DNA of 64,000 nucleotides, from contig JACCGJ010019479.1 of assembly GCA_013407085.1 (NCBI GenBank), positions 45,421 through 109,420 of the forward strand, given 5' to 3'. The notes below the pieces were generated by a model, which saw only the letters and a program-made list of their open reading frames with translations, did not search any database and was not told the DNA's origin. This DNA comes from Atriophallophorus winterbourni. Lineage: Eukaryota > Platyhelminthes > Trematoda > Plagiorchiida > Microphallidae. The position numbers were made by a program, and so were the translations under genes. Numbering within the stretch: position 1 is the first letter of the stretch; each line of letters begins with the position of its first letter. Positions 43,685 to 59,100 of this stretch are shown here, one piece after another.

Positions 43685-46600
43685 ATGATGGCCTTCAGCC
43701 TGGACCACTTTTGCTCTACAGAGCCATTACTCCCATTCAACTGCTATTCTTGTTGAAACCGCGCACATGATATGGTTGCTTGCTTTTCGTGAATATTAAG
43801 AGCTGTCGCACATTCATGTTGAATCCACTGTAGGTAACTTTATTCTGTTTGAATGCGTGCCCGGGTTGGCATACATCAGAATTCTCGAATTATAGGTTTT
43901 CACATGAACCACATTTTTTTAATAATTTTGTTCGAATAGCAAAATAAATCTAGCTGAGACTATTAAAATCCGCCATTTTTCAAAGGGATACCTTATCTGT
44001 TGTCTTGGTAAGGATGCAAAATTTTGCTTTATTCTATGAGGATCGAACGCGTTATAACTTCAGAACTAACTACTGAAAGCAAGTTTAAATACTGCGCTTT
44101 ACCCAATGTTTCTTAATTAGGAGACCAGGAGATATATTTTTACCCTTCGTAATTCTAATGCCAAGAGCAATGTTATATTTTTTAAAACCTCTTGTAATGC
44201 GGCTTTTGCTCACCTGATAATTGATTTTCTGACTATATGTCTAAATAGGAAACCTTTTATGCACACGCGACGCTATCGTGATAGCGTGAATATGTTATGC
44301 AGACCAACTTTGGTGAGCAATTCTGCAATTTTGACTCTCTCCTACCACGATTCCTTTAAGCTCTCGGTGAGTAGTAAGCATTGAGCTTTCGCTTGTCTCT
44401 TAATTGGTCGATCCAGTTTGCCCTCGATGACTGCTTATCCGCCTACTGATCTCTGTATCAATTGTGGGTATTTCCGAAGATCCTCAAAGCAAGGTAATTG
44501 AAGTAACGTGCAATCTCTAAGTGAGAGTTCTTAGCAAAAATGAGTGGACGAAACTTTATTAGGAATTTCGGTATTGCTTCCACTGATTGACAGTTCAAGT
44601 TCTTTGAATGCCATGGAAATGTCATCTTTTCGCGAGTGAAGCTACCGTTTAAAATAAGTAAAGTATATTTCATCTTTAGTAAGCCTTCAGAAGATTTTGT
44701 ATTTGTAGCATCATACGTCCACCGTTGTGATCTGACATTTTAAACTGATAACAATGAATGCTAGCGGAAATACACGTAAATGCTGAGAATTAGTTCGATT
44801 CATTTGATAGGCCCTCTAATTCTTACACAGAGTTGTGGTTCTGAACATGGAAGTTCTTGTCTAGCGGATACGTGTTATCTCTTGTTCAACCGTGATTTAT
44901 TCTATCATGTTATTTATTGGAGAACGAAACTGGCCACAGAATGACATTAGCGTGTTGACACGAAAGTTAGAACAGTAGCCAATGTGCAAACTTCATCAGT
45001 TTAATAAATTAATGAAATAAGTTTTCATACATACACGGTACCTATAATAATTCATTTGAATATCAAATAGCAAAATCATCAGCTGGAACTAGAGTAATAT
45101 CGATGCATTGTTGTTCTTACTCACATACAACACACCAAATAAATTAAAGTCCTTTCAAAATTTAGTCCGCTATTGAATTCCCCATTTAAACACATGTCAT
45201 AGACTCCAAACGATTTCATCTTGAACGGTGTCTTCTTACAGTTACTCAAATGCGATCCATTTTCTTACAAATGAATCAAGCGTTCTGGCGATTACCGATG
45301 GGGTGTTTTTTCCACAATACAAAACCAAATGACAAATTAACCGTAACCATTTAAATCGGTTATGGCAATTTCAACGCTTTCTGGAAATAATGGATTCTAT
45401 TTTGAAAACATGCGGTCAAAGATGGGTCAACGGTTGCTACGACGGGCTAGAATTAGAGGTTGAGCAAGCGAATAATATATGTAAAAACATATGCTGTTGG
45501 TTCACCTAATACACCAGAAATGTATATTAACTTGCTGTCGTTTATTTGGCTGGGATGGTTTAGTGTGTGGCCTGAATCCTATGTATGCAATGGTCTGTAC
45601 GATAATGCGATACGTAATGTCTCCTGATCGTCATTTGTAAATGTTTCATCAACGTCCGATATGTCCAATTCAAACTTGCTTTGAAATATTAAAATAAAAT
45701 TTGTTTTATGCAATGGTGATGCTTAGCGTAGAAGCCGAGTTCGAAATTCTGAATAGAACTATCGTGGTTTGGCGATGGCCGTTTATCCCTTCACTTATTG
45801 GTACGAGATATCTGTGCAAAATACAGGATTCGTGAAACTGATGTCACTTTGCAATTGTGAATAACGTTCGCTCAACGTGTTAATAAAGTGATGCCTGAAA
45901 TTTATGGAAACGTAGCACTTTCTAGAGAGGAGGATATGCAATTATGGCGATATTTAGTCTTTGCAACTTCTGATGTCGTCAACTGACTTCTTTAAAACAC
46001 ATAGAGGAAATTTTTTGCGCGGTTGAAACAATCTGTTTGAGACCAGAAAATTTCTCTTCAACAACTTTAAAGCGATCATGCAGTGGTTACAGTATATTAA
46101 ACAAAGAACTAGTTAAAGCCATGAAATCTAAAATAAATCGCATCAATCAGATTTATATGAAATCCTTGCTAGATGAAAAAACCTAAGGTTGTTTTTGGAA
46201 AGATTAGCGACTAATTTGCAGCCACGCAAGTGTGCACAGTTTACCGACCAGCTCGCTAGATTATCACAATCTGATATTCGATGGTGAAATTCGAATGCTC
46301 AATAAACAGTTTCTCACAGGATTTCCGGGCGATGACGTAGATTTCAGTAAAACCAGAATGATATCGCCCGGAGGTTCTATAGTTTTAACGTAAACAAAAC
46401 CTCTGGTCCAGAAAGGGTAAATCCAATGGTAATGTATTTCTATTGGCGTATGTGCCAAAAATATTTGCAAACTGTGTGAACGTTTCTCGCTCAATATGCG
46501 CTAGATTTGAACGACTAAGCAAATAAAATATAATTCGAATTAATTCATTGTTTCGTAGCCCCCCCCTAATTGTTCGCGAGGACCGATTGTATGTCATGAA

Positions 46601-48395
46601 TTGAATTCCAGGAGTCTCAAGTACCATGCATCACTATTTGGAACGAGCTAATTAGTATCGAGATATCCCAACGGCTACAAAAACAAAGAAATGAAACAAT
46701 TTGACGTAAATTGCAATTTATATTTAATGAAGTTTAGCCGTGTTCCCGGTCAAGTTAAGCGCGGCTGAAATGAAAGAAATCATTTTTAGAACGAGGAATA
46801 TGAATAACGTTGGATTGTCTCGTCAATAAGCATATTCATTGCAAATAAGTAGGCCATACCATTAAATTGAACACCAATATTTTTTATAATATTGTTTTGA
46901 GAACACAACATTTTTATTAATTTCGATTACCGACCCAGTTGCAATGTGTGGCAATCAAAAATCACAAAATATTTCCAAGTTGCAATTAGGTATAAAGTCA
47001 TCATTGCATGCCACATGCATATGCATCCCATTAGGAATTGTGGTCCGCATGTGCATGGAACCTCTGAGTAGCGTAGAAAATCAGTTTGATTTTAACATTT
47101 AGCCAAGAATCGATAAGTGGCATTTACTTGATGAATGTGGTAGCTACAACGAAGCTTGAAATTTGAAATCACTGCTGAATGGAATAAAAAGGGGACTACT
47201 AACGCGTTCTAACATATGATCTCAGGATACATTAAAATGCGATGAAGCACATGTACTTGAACAAAATGTTTGTATTCTCAAGCTTTACCCTTACTTACAA
47301 CCCGATTTGGTGCTGTTTGCACTCATCAGGTAGAGTCTGATTGATGGGCATCGAAGCAGCAGTGAAATTATAAGCAAAGCGCGAACAAATATTCTATGAG
47401 ATTAGCACAGTCAACATGATCAAAGTCATGACCTTACACGTTACACAAGCAGAGTCAAATTAATGCAGGGTGGAAAGATTGAACGAAATGAAAATACGAA
47501 TATTTTGCTTCCGGTTTGTAATGAAGGTGCTGGTTTGGCATTTCGAAGTATGACTTATCAGAGATAGCAATATTGCTGATTTGAATCAGTTCACCAGAAC
47601 ATGCTGCGCTTTCTTAATCTGACGCCTTAAGTCAACGAATTCGTGTTTGTTTATGAATAGATTGGTTGTGTATTATCATAGCTTGATTCAGTTGACGGGA
47701 TATTTCTAAATTATTTAGAAAAGCTTTACAAAGTATGGTGTTCTAACAAAGAGTTGAACATCGTCTTTACTCAAATACCATTGGTCCAAAATTACGAATA
47801 CGTTTTACGAAAAAAACGTTTACTCGCGATATATTTACTTTCTCTTACGAAATCGTTTATCGCTTTAGATCACCGAGCCCAAGTGAACTCCTTCTGCACT
47901 TTGATTTCGATAACACAAATCGCTTCAAGTTTAATCACTTCGTAGAGTTCCGGGATGTCTTATAATAATTTCTCATGCTGTACACTCGAATTCGGTTGAG
48001 AATCATTCTTGAGCCCTTTTGTAGCAATTGTGGAACCGAACCACTAAACACCGAGAAGATAAAGGTATTATCCACAACAGCCACGCATATAACTTCCAAT
48101 ACTCTCTGAGGTTTGTCTCAATTAAACTCTATCGAGTGAACAACGTTTATTTAACACGTATTATTGGATTAGAAGTCTACTGTTTGTATGAAGAAATGTG
48201 ACTCTTGTGAAAGCGACGTTATATCTGAAAGGATTGAAAGCGATCTATTTCTTCACAAAAGAATCAATCTAAATAAAGCATTTGACGAAACCCATCCATT
48301 TCGCAAAAATTTTATACCATCGGAACGAGGATTTATATCCCAACACTTGCAAATCAATGGAACACCGTAAATTCTGGGTACACTAAATTCGGCAC
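43685..48395. other. Intergenic region between convergent genes
   Basis: No long ORF or assignable protein. A hammerhead-repeat copy lies at 47250-47460. Minus-strand frames at 46264-46627 and a short plus frame at 48188-48370 (MKKCDSCESDVISERIESDL) are open but unrecognised. A TTTATT at 48146 (AATAAA on minus) may be the ENTPD-like poly(A) signal. Confidence 0.4.
47250..47460 (-). repeat. Hammerhead-bearing repeat, core mutated
   Basis: Minus strand CTCTAC-CTGATGA-GTGC-AAACA-GCAC (47307-47335), but GAA is changed to CAA and stem III is lost. The flanking GCGCGAACAAAT..CAGTCAACATGATC body is a diverged family sequence. Confidence 0.6.
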
Positions 48396-48546
48396 TCACT
48401 TGATGTAAAAGTACATCGCACCCAAACTCCAGTCCACCGGCTCTCCTTGCAGTTCTTGCACTATGTTGAACCCTTCGAACTCCAAAGGTAGATCCATTCC
48501 ATCATGAAGCATTACTGGTACTAATGTCGTCATATAGCAAAGACCC
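48396..48546 (-). CDS. ENTPD-like, terminal exon with ACR5
   Basis: After TTTTCCTTCAAG, one base completes an Ala codon, then GLCYMTTLVPVMLHDGMDLP, LEFEGFNIVQELQGEPVDWS, LGAMYFYIK, TGA. WSLGAM is the ACR5 consensus. There is no C-terminal membrane segment, unlike the two-anchor vertebrate ENTPD4/7, although an unusually short tail could be a consequence of truncation. Confidence 0.85.
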
Positions 48547-50094
48547 CTTGAAGGAAAAGCAGTCAAAATGAGTAGTCGCAAAACTTGAGAATAATTTATC
48601 GTACACACAAAGAAAATAGAAAGAAGAACGATAAGTCATTGGTTATTCAGTTAATTGTCATTTCAGTTTGTATTTTGTTGTACGTTCATTATTGTGATGT
48701 GGCAGCTGGTACCTATAGGGTTTGTGATTATCTACATGTTCTTTAGCCTAAAGCTCTACTTAATTAATAGATTGCACAGATTTTACGGTTTTTTTCAACG
48801 TTAGCCTATACCAATTTTACTAACTAAGCACATGATGAATCATTTTTTTGTATTTAGATGGGTAATCGATATCACGTACGTTTAGAATCGAGACTTGATA
48901 CTAGTAAACCCTGTTTTAATATTTTGATACATCGCAACTTAAATTAAGCGGTAATTTCAGGTTAGCGTTATAATTTGCAACAAATAGTTATTAAAATGTT
49001 CCGATTTTAAAACAATGAGAAGAGTTTTGAAACATATAGAATTGTTGAACGAAATAACTGCAGGACATCATTCACTCTCACTCTCAATCACTGTCCTCAC
49101 TAAATGAGGTGATTTATATACACAAATTGAAAGCCTTCATATTTATTCACCCAACGGTTTCCTAAACATCATTTGTTATCATTTGTTATCGTTGTCGATA
49201 TGATCCTTATGAATTGCATGTCTGGAACCAGATGTATCAAGACACACAACAGTAAAGGCATGCAAATAAGCTTTTGTGTAGTACGACACACATTTAAAAG
49301 AATGAAATACACGAAAGAATATATGCGAATGCGAATAAGAAGATGCGTTCTGCTATTTTCCTGCAAGCGCTTTAAAATTTCTTATTCTTTCAAACGAAAT
49401 GAGAATGACGTAAAATAAAATTTAGATTACATTGTGAAACTCAGATTTCGTTGAATTATAAAATCACATCGTATTAAGTCTTGATGCTATGAATACTGAA
49501 TCTTGATTCGCATGCACTGGAACCATAGTGAAACTACTTTTGCAGGGACTTAGTATAAATCATTTCAACCAATATATGTGAAGCATCACTGCTTTTTTCA
49601 GGTCATTTCGAACCCTGTACGTAGATTTTATGCATCTAATGAGCGGCGAAAATAACTCAATAACCACCTCACAAATGCCAACGTGATTGGGAAGCATATT
49701 GCAACGATGACTTGAGCATAGGGTTTGGTGTTCGAGGAATGATAGACTGCAAAACATTAAGACACAAGCTGGTCTGATTATTGGTCAGTCTTGCTCATCA
49801 GTCCATTCGGTTGAGAACTCATTTCCACCAGCGCTGGGCAATTTTGTAGTGATCAACCATATCGCTTTGCAACCGATATAATTTGGATTTGTAACTACTC
49901 ACATACGCAACTAACGCTTTTAGATTATAATTGTTCAATTTTTGACGTCAAGAATTAATAATAAGTAGTATATGACGTTCGAAAAGCATGACGGAAGTAC
50001 AGGATCGATTTCGAGGTTATTGTCATCAGGTATGCGTATCCGTGACCTGACCTTCGAACGACGTTCTGACTTTGTACTAAAGTACGTATTTGCG

Positions 50095-50125
<31 letters not shown>

Positions 50126-53100
50126 CAGTATATAGTCTGCAGATGTGTCGCGTCAAAAATTAAAAAAAACTATTTATTGAACATAACAAATAGATTAGGT
50201 TAGTGAGTAAATAAGAAAGCGTATGTAAGCAAGAAAAAAATTTTGAATTATTATTAGTCCAATATAGGTGGTCGACCAAAATCACTTACTTTTCAAAACT
50301 CGCCTCCTTCATTTTTCTGAAAAAGAATATTTTGCTCAAGTTTACAAAGAAAGCTAATCATGAAGTGTAGGATGATAGGCTGAACACAAGATGAGTAATC
50401 TCTGAAAATTTCAACGGCGACAATAGCAAATGTGTAATAATTGATGTTTTTGAACGGGTGAGGATGATTATATCCTTAGAAACAAAAGGAAATGCACAAC
50501 ATCAATCGCTGTTGATGGATATTGCGATTGGTCAAGTTCGGCCAATCGATCCCTGTGTGGTGAGGTTGTGATGGGCGGCGGGTGGCACAAAATCGATCGT
50601 TAAATCAGATCGACATGTTTCACATCAGTGTCGATCTTACGTGATTTGGCTGCATAAAATGTTGATAGTTTTCCATATGGTAATAAACGCACGTTGGTGA
50701 AAACAATTCGCATTTGACGGGTTGACCTTAGGAATGAATCGCGACTCGTGGGAAGCACCGGGGATGTAATTTATGTTGGATCGAGCAACCAGAAGCCTGT
50801 GAGATAAACGTGACAGTCAATAGAACAAAAAACACGATTCGGCCTTAATTGACCTGAGGAGATCACATCCGGCTTTAACCTGCTGCAATATGACACAAAA
50901 AGATAAGAATAATTTGAATTTGAAACCACTGTTCTAAATTTGGTTTTCGCAGCATTGATTGCTAGCTTGACTGACGCGACCTGATGGTTCTGCAGTGTTA
51001 ATTGATTGAATGGACTCCAGTGAATCGAGCAACTATTGACTCACTACCAGCAATGTTATATTTAGCAAATATATGTGAATACAATACATGAGCACAGATG
51101 TGTGCTTACGTCAAACACGGAACAGCATACTTGCTAAAAACTTTAGAGATGTCCCAACAAAATACCACAGGTTGATTTAGAATTACAATCAATCTAAAGT
51201 ACTTCGATGCAACATAATCATGCATGAAATACAACTTGTTTTATTGTAACTGAAGATGAGTAATAGAGGTTTAACAATTTTCCATGATTTGAAAAGACAA
51301 AAAAATTTGATAAATAAAAAAAACGATGATCCAGAAAAAACCGTGCAAAATGTGTGAGATGTGAGGGACGAATAATATCGAAATTAAATTTTGAAATTTA
51401 AATTTAAGGAGAAGCGCGTCAAAACATATGCCAATCCGATCGTGAAACTCACGCATTGAAGCTCATGCCGGGTGGAAATAATTGAAATATTTCGTCCACC
51501 GTTCGCTGACAATACATCTGCAATAGAAGATTAAATCGATACAACAATATTTGGATATAGCATTTTGGCAACAAAAAAGAAAGACTTCGCTAGAATATTG
51601 TTATCCGATTGCGCATAAATTACTCAGTTAGTAGGACACAGAATAGCGCATCACATTAGTAAATCCTTATAAATTGTTAAAAATTCCAAATTTTATTCTA
51701 CCTTCTAAGTATCTATCTATCTACCGATCTATCTATCTATCTATCTACCGATCTATCTATCTACTTATCTATCTATCTATCTAGAATCTATTGTACAGAA
51801 TCTAATCTATCTATCGATCTTCTATCTATCTATCTACCGATCTAAATAAACTATCTAATCAATCATCTATCCTAATACTTCTATCTATCTATCTATCATC
51901 TATACTATCTATCTACTTAAATTTGATTCTATAACTATCTATCTATCATAGCTATCTATAAACTAATACTATCTAGTCTATTCTTCTATCTAAAGATCGG
52001 TATCGAGCGATCTATCTATCTATCGTATCAATAATCTATCTATCTGAGTCTAGTCTATCATATCTATCTATCAGGTCGGTTCTAATCTAGTCTATCTATC
52101 ATATCTATCTATCTATCTATCTATCTATACTAAAATCCAGTCTGATCTAGCTAGTTCTAATCTAGCTATCTCTATATATATATAGAATAGTAGAGGTATA
52201 TAGGGATAAAAATAAAATAAATAAAAAAAAATACAATAGTACATACATTGAAAATTTTGTATTATTATCATCCTAGTTCTATAAACTGCTACATAGGTTT
52301 TTGCACGCAAATTCGTATTTGGCGTTCAAAATGACCGTTTTTATATTTGTTCATTAGTAATTTTCCCGTAAACGTTATTACATATATAATATGTTGCTAA
52401 GTACCAGTAAATCACAACATGTTGTATTCACTCACCTTCGCTTCATCTATTGCTTTTTCGTAGTTATACCTTCCCATCAGTGAGGTACGGTTCAGAAAAT
52501 ATGGGAATTTGTTTATTCCATATATATCAGCCAAGCCCAATTGGCTTTTAGTTTTCGGTAAAAGGTGTTTTGCACTCGGAAGCTGCGGACAATTAGGATT
52601 CTTGGTGAACACTTCTCGAAGTGTTTCCCGGCATTTCTCAAAATCGCCAGCTCCCTGAATTGAGAGGACGCTCTTAATTAAACTACAAAATTATCACAAG
52701 TGAGACAGTTTACCACATAAAATAACGGAATACTTTGAAGATGGGGGCATTTCACGTATGCAAACTGGATAACTTAGGAGTTTAATGTTGGAAGTTCTCT
52801 CATGTCCGCTCGTACACTTGAGTTGACCACACCGCCGAGAACGTTGCAAAGATACTCTCTTCATGTACACTCTGACTATCTACTTTTGTATTTTTTGAGG
52901 AAGCATTCTAAATATATATAGTGAATGCTTTTCTCTTTTGTTTCTCCGTGAATGGATGTGAACAAATAATATTCTAAAACAATTATTTAAAAAATAATAC
53001 TCGCAAATTAATTTTTATTTGAGATGCGCATCCAACTTTGTTTTATATATAACCGGAAATCAATGTGCGGTATTCTAAAGTGGAGAATAACTTTTGGAGG

Positions 53101-56100
53101 ACAGTAATGTGCACCACTTCTCTACAACACATTCACAGTGAATGTCTTGCGATAATCACAAACTTATAATTCATTATTATTTCATGACATATCCGCCATG
53201 GGTAAAGTTACAAAGGTCTCGATGTCCTAATCTTTCTCTTAACGGAACATTACAAAGTCCCATCACCATATTTGTCGTCCTGAGCGACACGCTTACACAA
53301 TTTAAATTAAAGGACTCTAACTACTACTACATCGTTGAACGGTTGTGAATATTCGTTAATTCAGTAATCTTTCTAGAAGGGATATTACGAATATTTGTCT
53401 AATACTATCCAACAATCCGCTAGGATGTCAACGCAGATAATTGCATGAGGTTGTAGTCTCCAGATTTTCATTGATCCAATATTAAAGGTCATTTTTCTAC
53501 GAAGCTCCCTCATAAGATTTCAATTCTCAATCGATAGACTGTTGTTGTTGATCTCCTTTGATCGATGTCAAACATGGATGTACTTCAAATCGCATGATTC
53601 TTTCATACTCCGCAGCTTTAAGAATGAATAAACAGTCCGATTAGGAAGGAAAAAGTTCTCCCGCAGCTCACGCTGCAAAAGTCAGTACTACGTCGATCGG
53701 CGTCAGTTGCAATACTGTGACGTGATCTGCGTTCAGCAGCCAATACCTGTATCTGCTAATCTCCATCTTTCAGACGATGCTTCACACAATTTCTCGAAAG
53801 TAAGAGGTTAATAGCAAGTTCTTCCCAAAATGTTGGGTGTAAGCCAAGAGTCCATCAAGTCCATCTATCTCAACAAATGTTGATCCAATGCGCTCTTGAA
53901 TAGCTCTTCTGATGGTAGAGACAGGAACCCGTTCGGTAGCGCTTTCAGAGTGTTCAACACCCGCGTTGTCAGCGTACTCGAATTACTCACCTTAGGCCTT
54001 CTAGTCTTTTTCAAATCGAGCATATGTCCACGAGACTTCCAGTCACCTAATATGAAGAACTCGTCAGCATATTGAGCGAGGAAAACGCGGTGTCGAGAAC
54101 AGATCGAAATTATCCATTCGAAGTTCTAGGAGGTAAAGTATCAGTGTGCTTCTTCTATCCTCATACGCGTGATGGCACATACCATACATCTTAATACCCC
54201 TCATTTGTACACTCTCTCAGAATCGCATTCGCATTTAAAGTAAGGAAACGCAACGGATCGCGCTATTCTAACAGAGGGCGAACGTGCGCCGAGAAAATTG
54301 ACTGAAACAATTGCGGTGTAAGGGCTGTAAATGAACGCCGAATGGCCCAGAGCATCCTGGTAGCACTGTCTATTCTCCAACAATTATCCGCCTTCGTCTT
54401 CATGGAATACATGACCAGAATCTTTAAAGCTTTCTGAACTATCACCGCTCTAATAGACTTACTTGCCTGTTGTATAGGTAGTGAGCGATCTATCGATTAA
54501 TCACCAATGAGGATCGATCGTGAGTTGAAATTGTGATTTTCGCTCACTTTGTGATATTCATACAATACACGAGTTCAGATATGGTTGTGTTCTGTCGAAC
54601 CCACGGCTGGGCCAGTAGTAGCAAATCACAGATAACAATTTTCGAAGAGGTGCGGAACAATTCATTAACGTGTCGAAAAATGTCAGTACTACTGGACCTC
54701 ATTAAAGAATTATTCAACATTCAGCTGCGGTTCATAGAGAAAGTTGCACTTCATCTAATAAACAGTTCAAGTTCAGGAAAATCAGCAGACATTTCAGCGA
54801 GAATTTCAGTCTCATTCAAATAATGAAGTCACATTTGATTCATTGAAGTCGAAAATTCATACAGAAAATGCTTCCACGAAACATGAGCTGCACTGTCCTG
54901 GAATTTATGAGTTTCAAGCAAAAGTTGTATCAATGTTGGAATCCGACCCCGACATGAGGTTAAAAATATCCGGTGAAGAATTTCAAATAATAAAGTATCA
55001 AACATGGTTATGGAATTAGAGAACAGCCTATTCTGCCTCCGGTTTCAGATGCAATTGCGTTTTGATCTTGCAGAAGAATCAGCTCAAAATTTCCCGGCAA
55101 CAGAATATAACAAGAAGAACCCCGACGTGCATGTTGGCATTCTGGAATGCGGCACTATTGACGATTTTTCAGATACAACCAACAAAGATGCCAGAATTGT
55201 GAAATTATTGGTCATACAGAGAAAAAGTGTGCATTTACAAAGTGACCCAAATTGTTGCCGAAGAGGGTGGATGAAGTCAAATACAACTACTGTCAACAAG
55301 TACAAGTTAGCCAACAAATGTGAAAACGCCACGCAAATCATCTCGGACAACGATATGGTAATTTGGAGTACAAAAATCAATTAAATGTCAATCCACGAGA
55401 GGCTCAACCAAACAGACTAAAATTTCATTCAGCAACGCGTTACATAAGCCCTCAGTTTATAAAACCAGAATCCGGGCAAACATCACCTGCTAAGCAATCA
55501 ACCCACGTTGTTCAAGACGTCAGTCACACGTTCAAGTATCTTTCAAATAGGGGAGGTGTTGTATAGGTAGTGAGCGAACTATTGATTAATCATCAATGAG
55601 GATCGATCGTGAGTTGAAATTGTGATTTTCGCTCACTTTGTAATATTCATTTTTTCGGGCAATACACGAGTTCAGTTACGGCTGTGTTTTGTCGAATCCA
55701 CGGCTGGGCCAGTGGTAGCAAATCAGAGATATACAATTCCCAGAAAAATTTCTCAACAGTTTCACTGGAGCCTATGCGCATTGCATTTGCTCGTGGCCTT
55801 TGCGAGAACTGACAAAGGCTCACAATTTCTGATCATCCGCAAATAAAAGGCAATTGATGGCAACCGCGTTTGAATGTCACTCACAAAATCTAGAATAATG
55901 AGGAACCGAGAGCAGATCCCTGTGGCTCTCCAGAGCTCCTTATTACCTCAGAAAACAAAACGCACTCGAACAACTTTATAATATCCCCTTTGAAACATAG
56001 GCCCCTTAATTTGACGAGCAATTTGCGGTAGGGCACACGGTCGAATGCCTTACTGAAGTCGATAAAAGCAGCATCTACTGCTTGACCGGACTCAGCCAAA

Positions 56101-59100
56101 GCAAACCAGTTTTCATGCGCCAGGAGCAAGTTACTTATGCATGAGTGATCTTTGGTAAATACATGCTGTGGTGGACACCAACGCGCACCCAGAATAAAAT
56201 ATCTCCATTTTGCTTTTGATGGTCTTCTGTAGATATATTCCGATCGCAGAAGTTAGTGCGACCTGTCTGTAATTTGCGGGACAACTAGGTTCCTCATTCT
56301 TAAACATGGGTTTTATAATACCATGTATCCATTCCTGTGGTAACATACCTAACATCACAGAATTTCAAACAACCTTGCTAGTGATTTCACAAGATATCTT
56401 TTTGTAAGCTCTCACCAAGACCAGCAGTCTGCTGTAAGCGAACTAACACGGTCACCGAAATATGTTGCTAGAAGTATAACGCAACCATACCATCGATTCT
56501 AGCGGCCGCTCGATCATAGCGGGAGATACTATATCAAGGTGGAGCCAGTTTGGCGTCATCCTACTCTAGTAAGAGCCAGGTATCCGCCACTGCAATGATC
56601 TCTTGAATGTCTTGCCTGATCGGCACAACGAGTTCATATAGTTTGTTTCTCAAGATTACAGAGTTAAAATAGAGCAGTTTTAAGATCCTGATCGTTCAGA
56701 AGGCATATCATCAGAATCTCCCAACGGACATGTGGCCTTATCCTCACAACCCGAAAATTAACAATGCTCAAATTCATTCCACCTGCCGCAATGCGCTGTT
56801 TAATCTCCAGATTAGCTTCTTGTATCCTCATACGATCCCCTGAAGACAGATCACACAGGAGTCGAAGTTCACTACCCTTTAAACTGTAACCCCTTTTCAG
56901 CAGTAGGTTCAATTACACATCGGTGTTTGAACACAATATTTAAAGGTCTGTGACGTTCACCTTGCGCTGGCCTGCCGCCTAGACAAAATGCTGTGCGCAA
57001 CGTTCTACCCTGTTATTCTTCGTCGAAAGGCGAGCGAGATCAGAGTTTAGGAAATCGCGTTCCTGTTCAATCCTAACCGTTACCGAATCCGCTGTTTGTT
57101 CCCGCACATTGTGAAGGATGAAGCAGGTATTTCTACTCTCATCAGTGGTAAAACCCTTGTCATCCGTTACTGATTACAGTAACCAGATGAGGTACTGCAT
57201 GTCCCTCATTTAGTTCATTAACTTTGGTTGCACCAACAGAACTCAAAAAATTTTTAAACAGAGTGAAGGTGAAGAATCAACATCCGAAAAATGCTAATTG
57301 CACGCAAGCTTGTTCCACACAAGATGGGTGGTCCTTGTCATCTTTCGAGGGTGAGTCACTATCTAATATTCCTCCATCGAGACAGTTAGAGGTTTCAACA
57401 GAAGCAGTTTCGGATTGATGTTTACTAGCTGCGAGCTTAACACCAGACGATTAAAGGCATATTTTAAATATCGAGCGAATTATAACGCATGGGTTCTAAT
57501 ATTGTGCTGGCTATAACTCTCTGGTTTCATTCCACCACATCGATTATGTTTCCACTTTAAACATATTGAACACTGAACAGTTTCGGCATCATTAGCAACC
57601 TGATTCGTACATACAAGACAAGAATCCGCAGAGTAAATAGCGGAAACCACATTCTATTGAAACTTCATTGCAGTCGATGCTGTCTGATCTAATTTTGCAG
57701 ATTAGCGATTCATGACATTTGAATAAAATAGCTTGTGATAATCTTGAAATAGCTCGGATATCCTCAAAAATATCAAAATATCGTTAAAAACAAACATCAT
57801 CTTTAACTTTGAACATTATAATATTATATCTTAGATTTCAAAGTTCACAACCGAACTAAATGGTAACGCATGTTTAACAAGAATGATCTTTGGTGTTGAT
57901 ACAACCAGGTTAGAAAATTGAAGGATATTGTGTGGAAACAATATATGAATACTCACGTTCGACATGAGGTTAACCGTCCGATTAATACCATTACCCGGTT
58001 GTTTATGACAAGGTGTGACCAATTCGATTTTTAGGTTGTCACGACCACCACGCATTTGGCAATAATCCTGCGATAAGTTATGGCGGTGAAATGGTCATTT
58101 TCACATTTCATGTTTTCTAATATAAACGTAGACTAATCATGAGATTCCATGTGTGGAGAAAGATGAAATCAAATTATAAGCAGGCTACAGTTTGCTATGA
58201 GCACAGCTTTCCTTCAAAATTTGGAATGTTGACACGAGATTGCTAACAGTAAAATGTCAATAGAACAAAACTAGCTATACAATTGGTTGGAAGACTACTT
58301 CAGAGCGGTAAAATTTCAGACATTTATTACACCCTCTCATCTCTAAACAGAACCCTGAATCGCCATCAATTTGAATAACCGCTCAATTTTGAGGCACTCT
58401 GGGCCAAACGTGATCTCCAAGCTTGAGAAGAGCAGATACAGCTTTCGGCTACTAAATGAGGTTACATCGACCCGGTGGGAATGCCGCTTAACCGCCGAGT
58501 GCTGTATATCACTGTGATTGCTGCGAATGATATTGCTAATCCCAAATCGGTTTGTTTAGTCTTTTGAAGCACTGCTGACCATGAAGTCGTCATGTGTTTG
58601 TAATGTACATCCATGGTCGACATCGATGTCAACAACGGTCAAAACGTACCGCTATTGTATAGTATTAATAATGATGCTTCATACGCAAATGATTATTGGT
58701 TACTCATGATATTGCTCTGATTGGTGTGTATTATGGGATCATCATGCACTTCCTAAGTGCATCAATATTTGCCATAGACAAATCGAGGTCAATGTAATCG
58801 ATAGAGTGTATAGCTTTTGGGTTGCTTTCGTGTAACTTTGCGATTCAAACATAGCGGTGAAATTTTTATTTTCAAACAAAATATTTTTATAGATTTCTTT
58901 CCTCTGTTATTTCTCACATTCACAACTAAGCTTACAGTCGTACTGCAGTAGATATGCCTAAAGACTAAATGCCACACAGCAGTAATACGGTTTATGAAGA
59001 ATTCATTATGCTCGCAAGCGGAATGACACGCGAATGACACAAAATTTATTATCGATATTATTTCAATAGGTCAAGCTGAAAAAATAGATATTGGTTTGAG

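Noticed and set aside
51710..52180. CRISPR-like array
   Set aside because: The repeat unit is a 4-mer (TCTA) with irregular interruptions; no spacers of constant length. It is a microsatellite in a eukaryotic intron.
54468..55735. Tandem duplication instead of LTRs
   Set aside because: The polypurine tract directly before the second repeat and the CCHC knuckle between them fit an LTR element.
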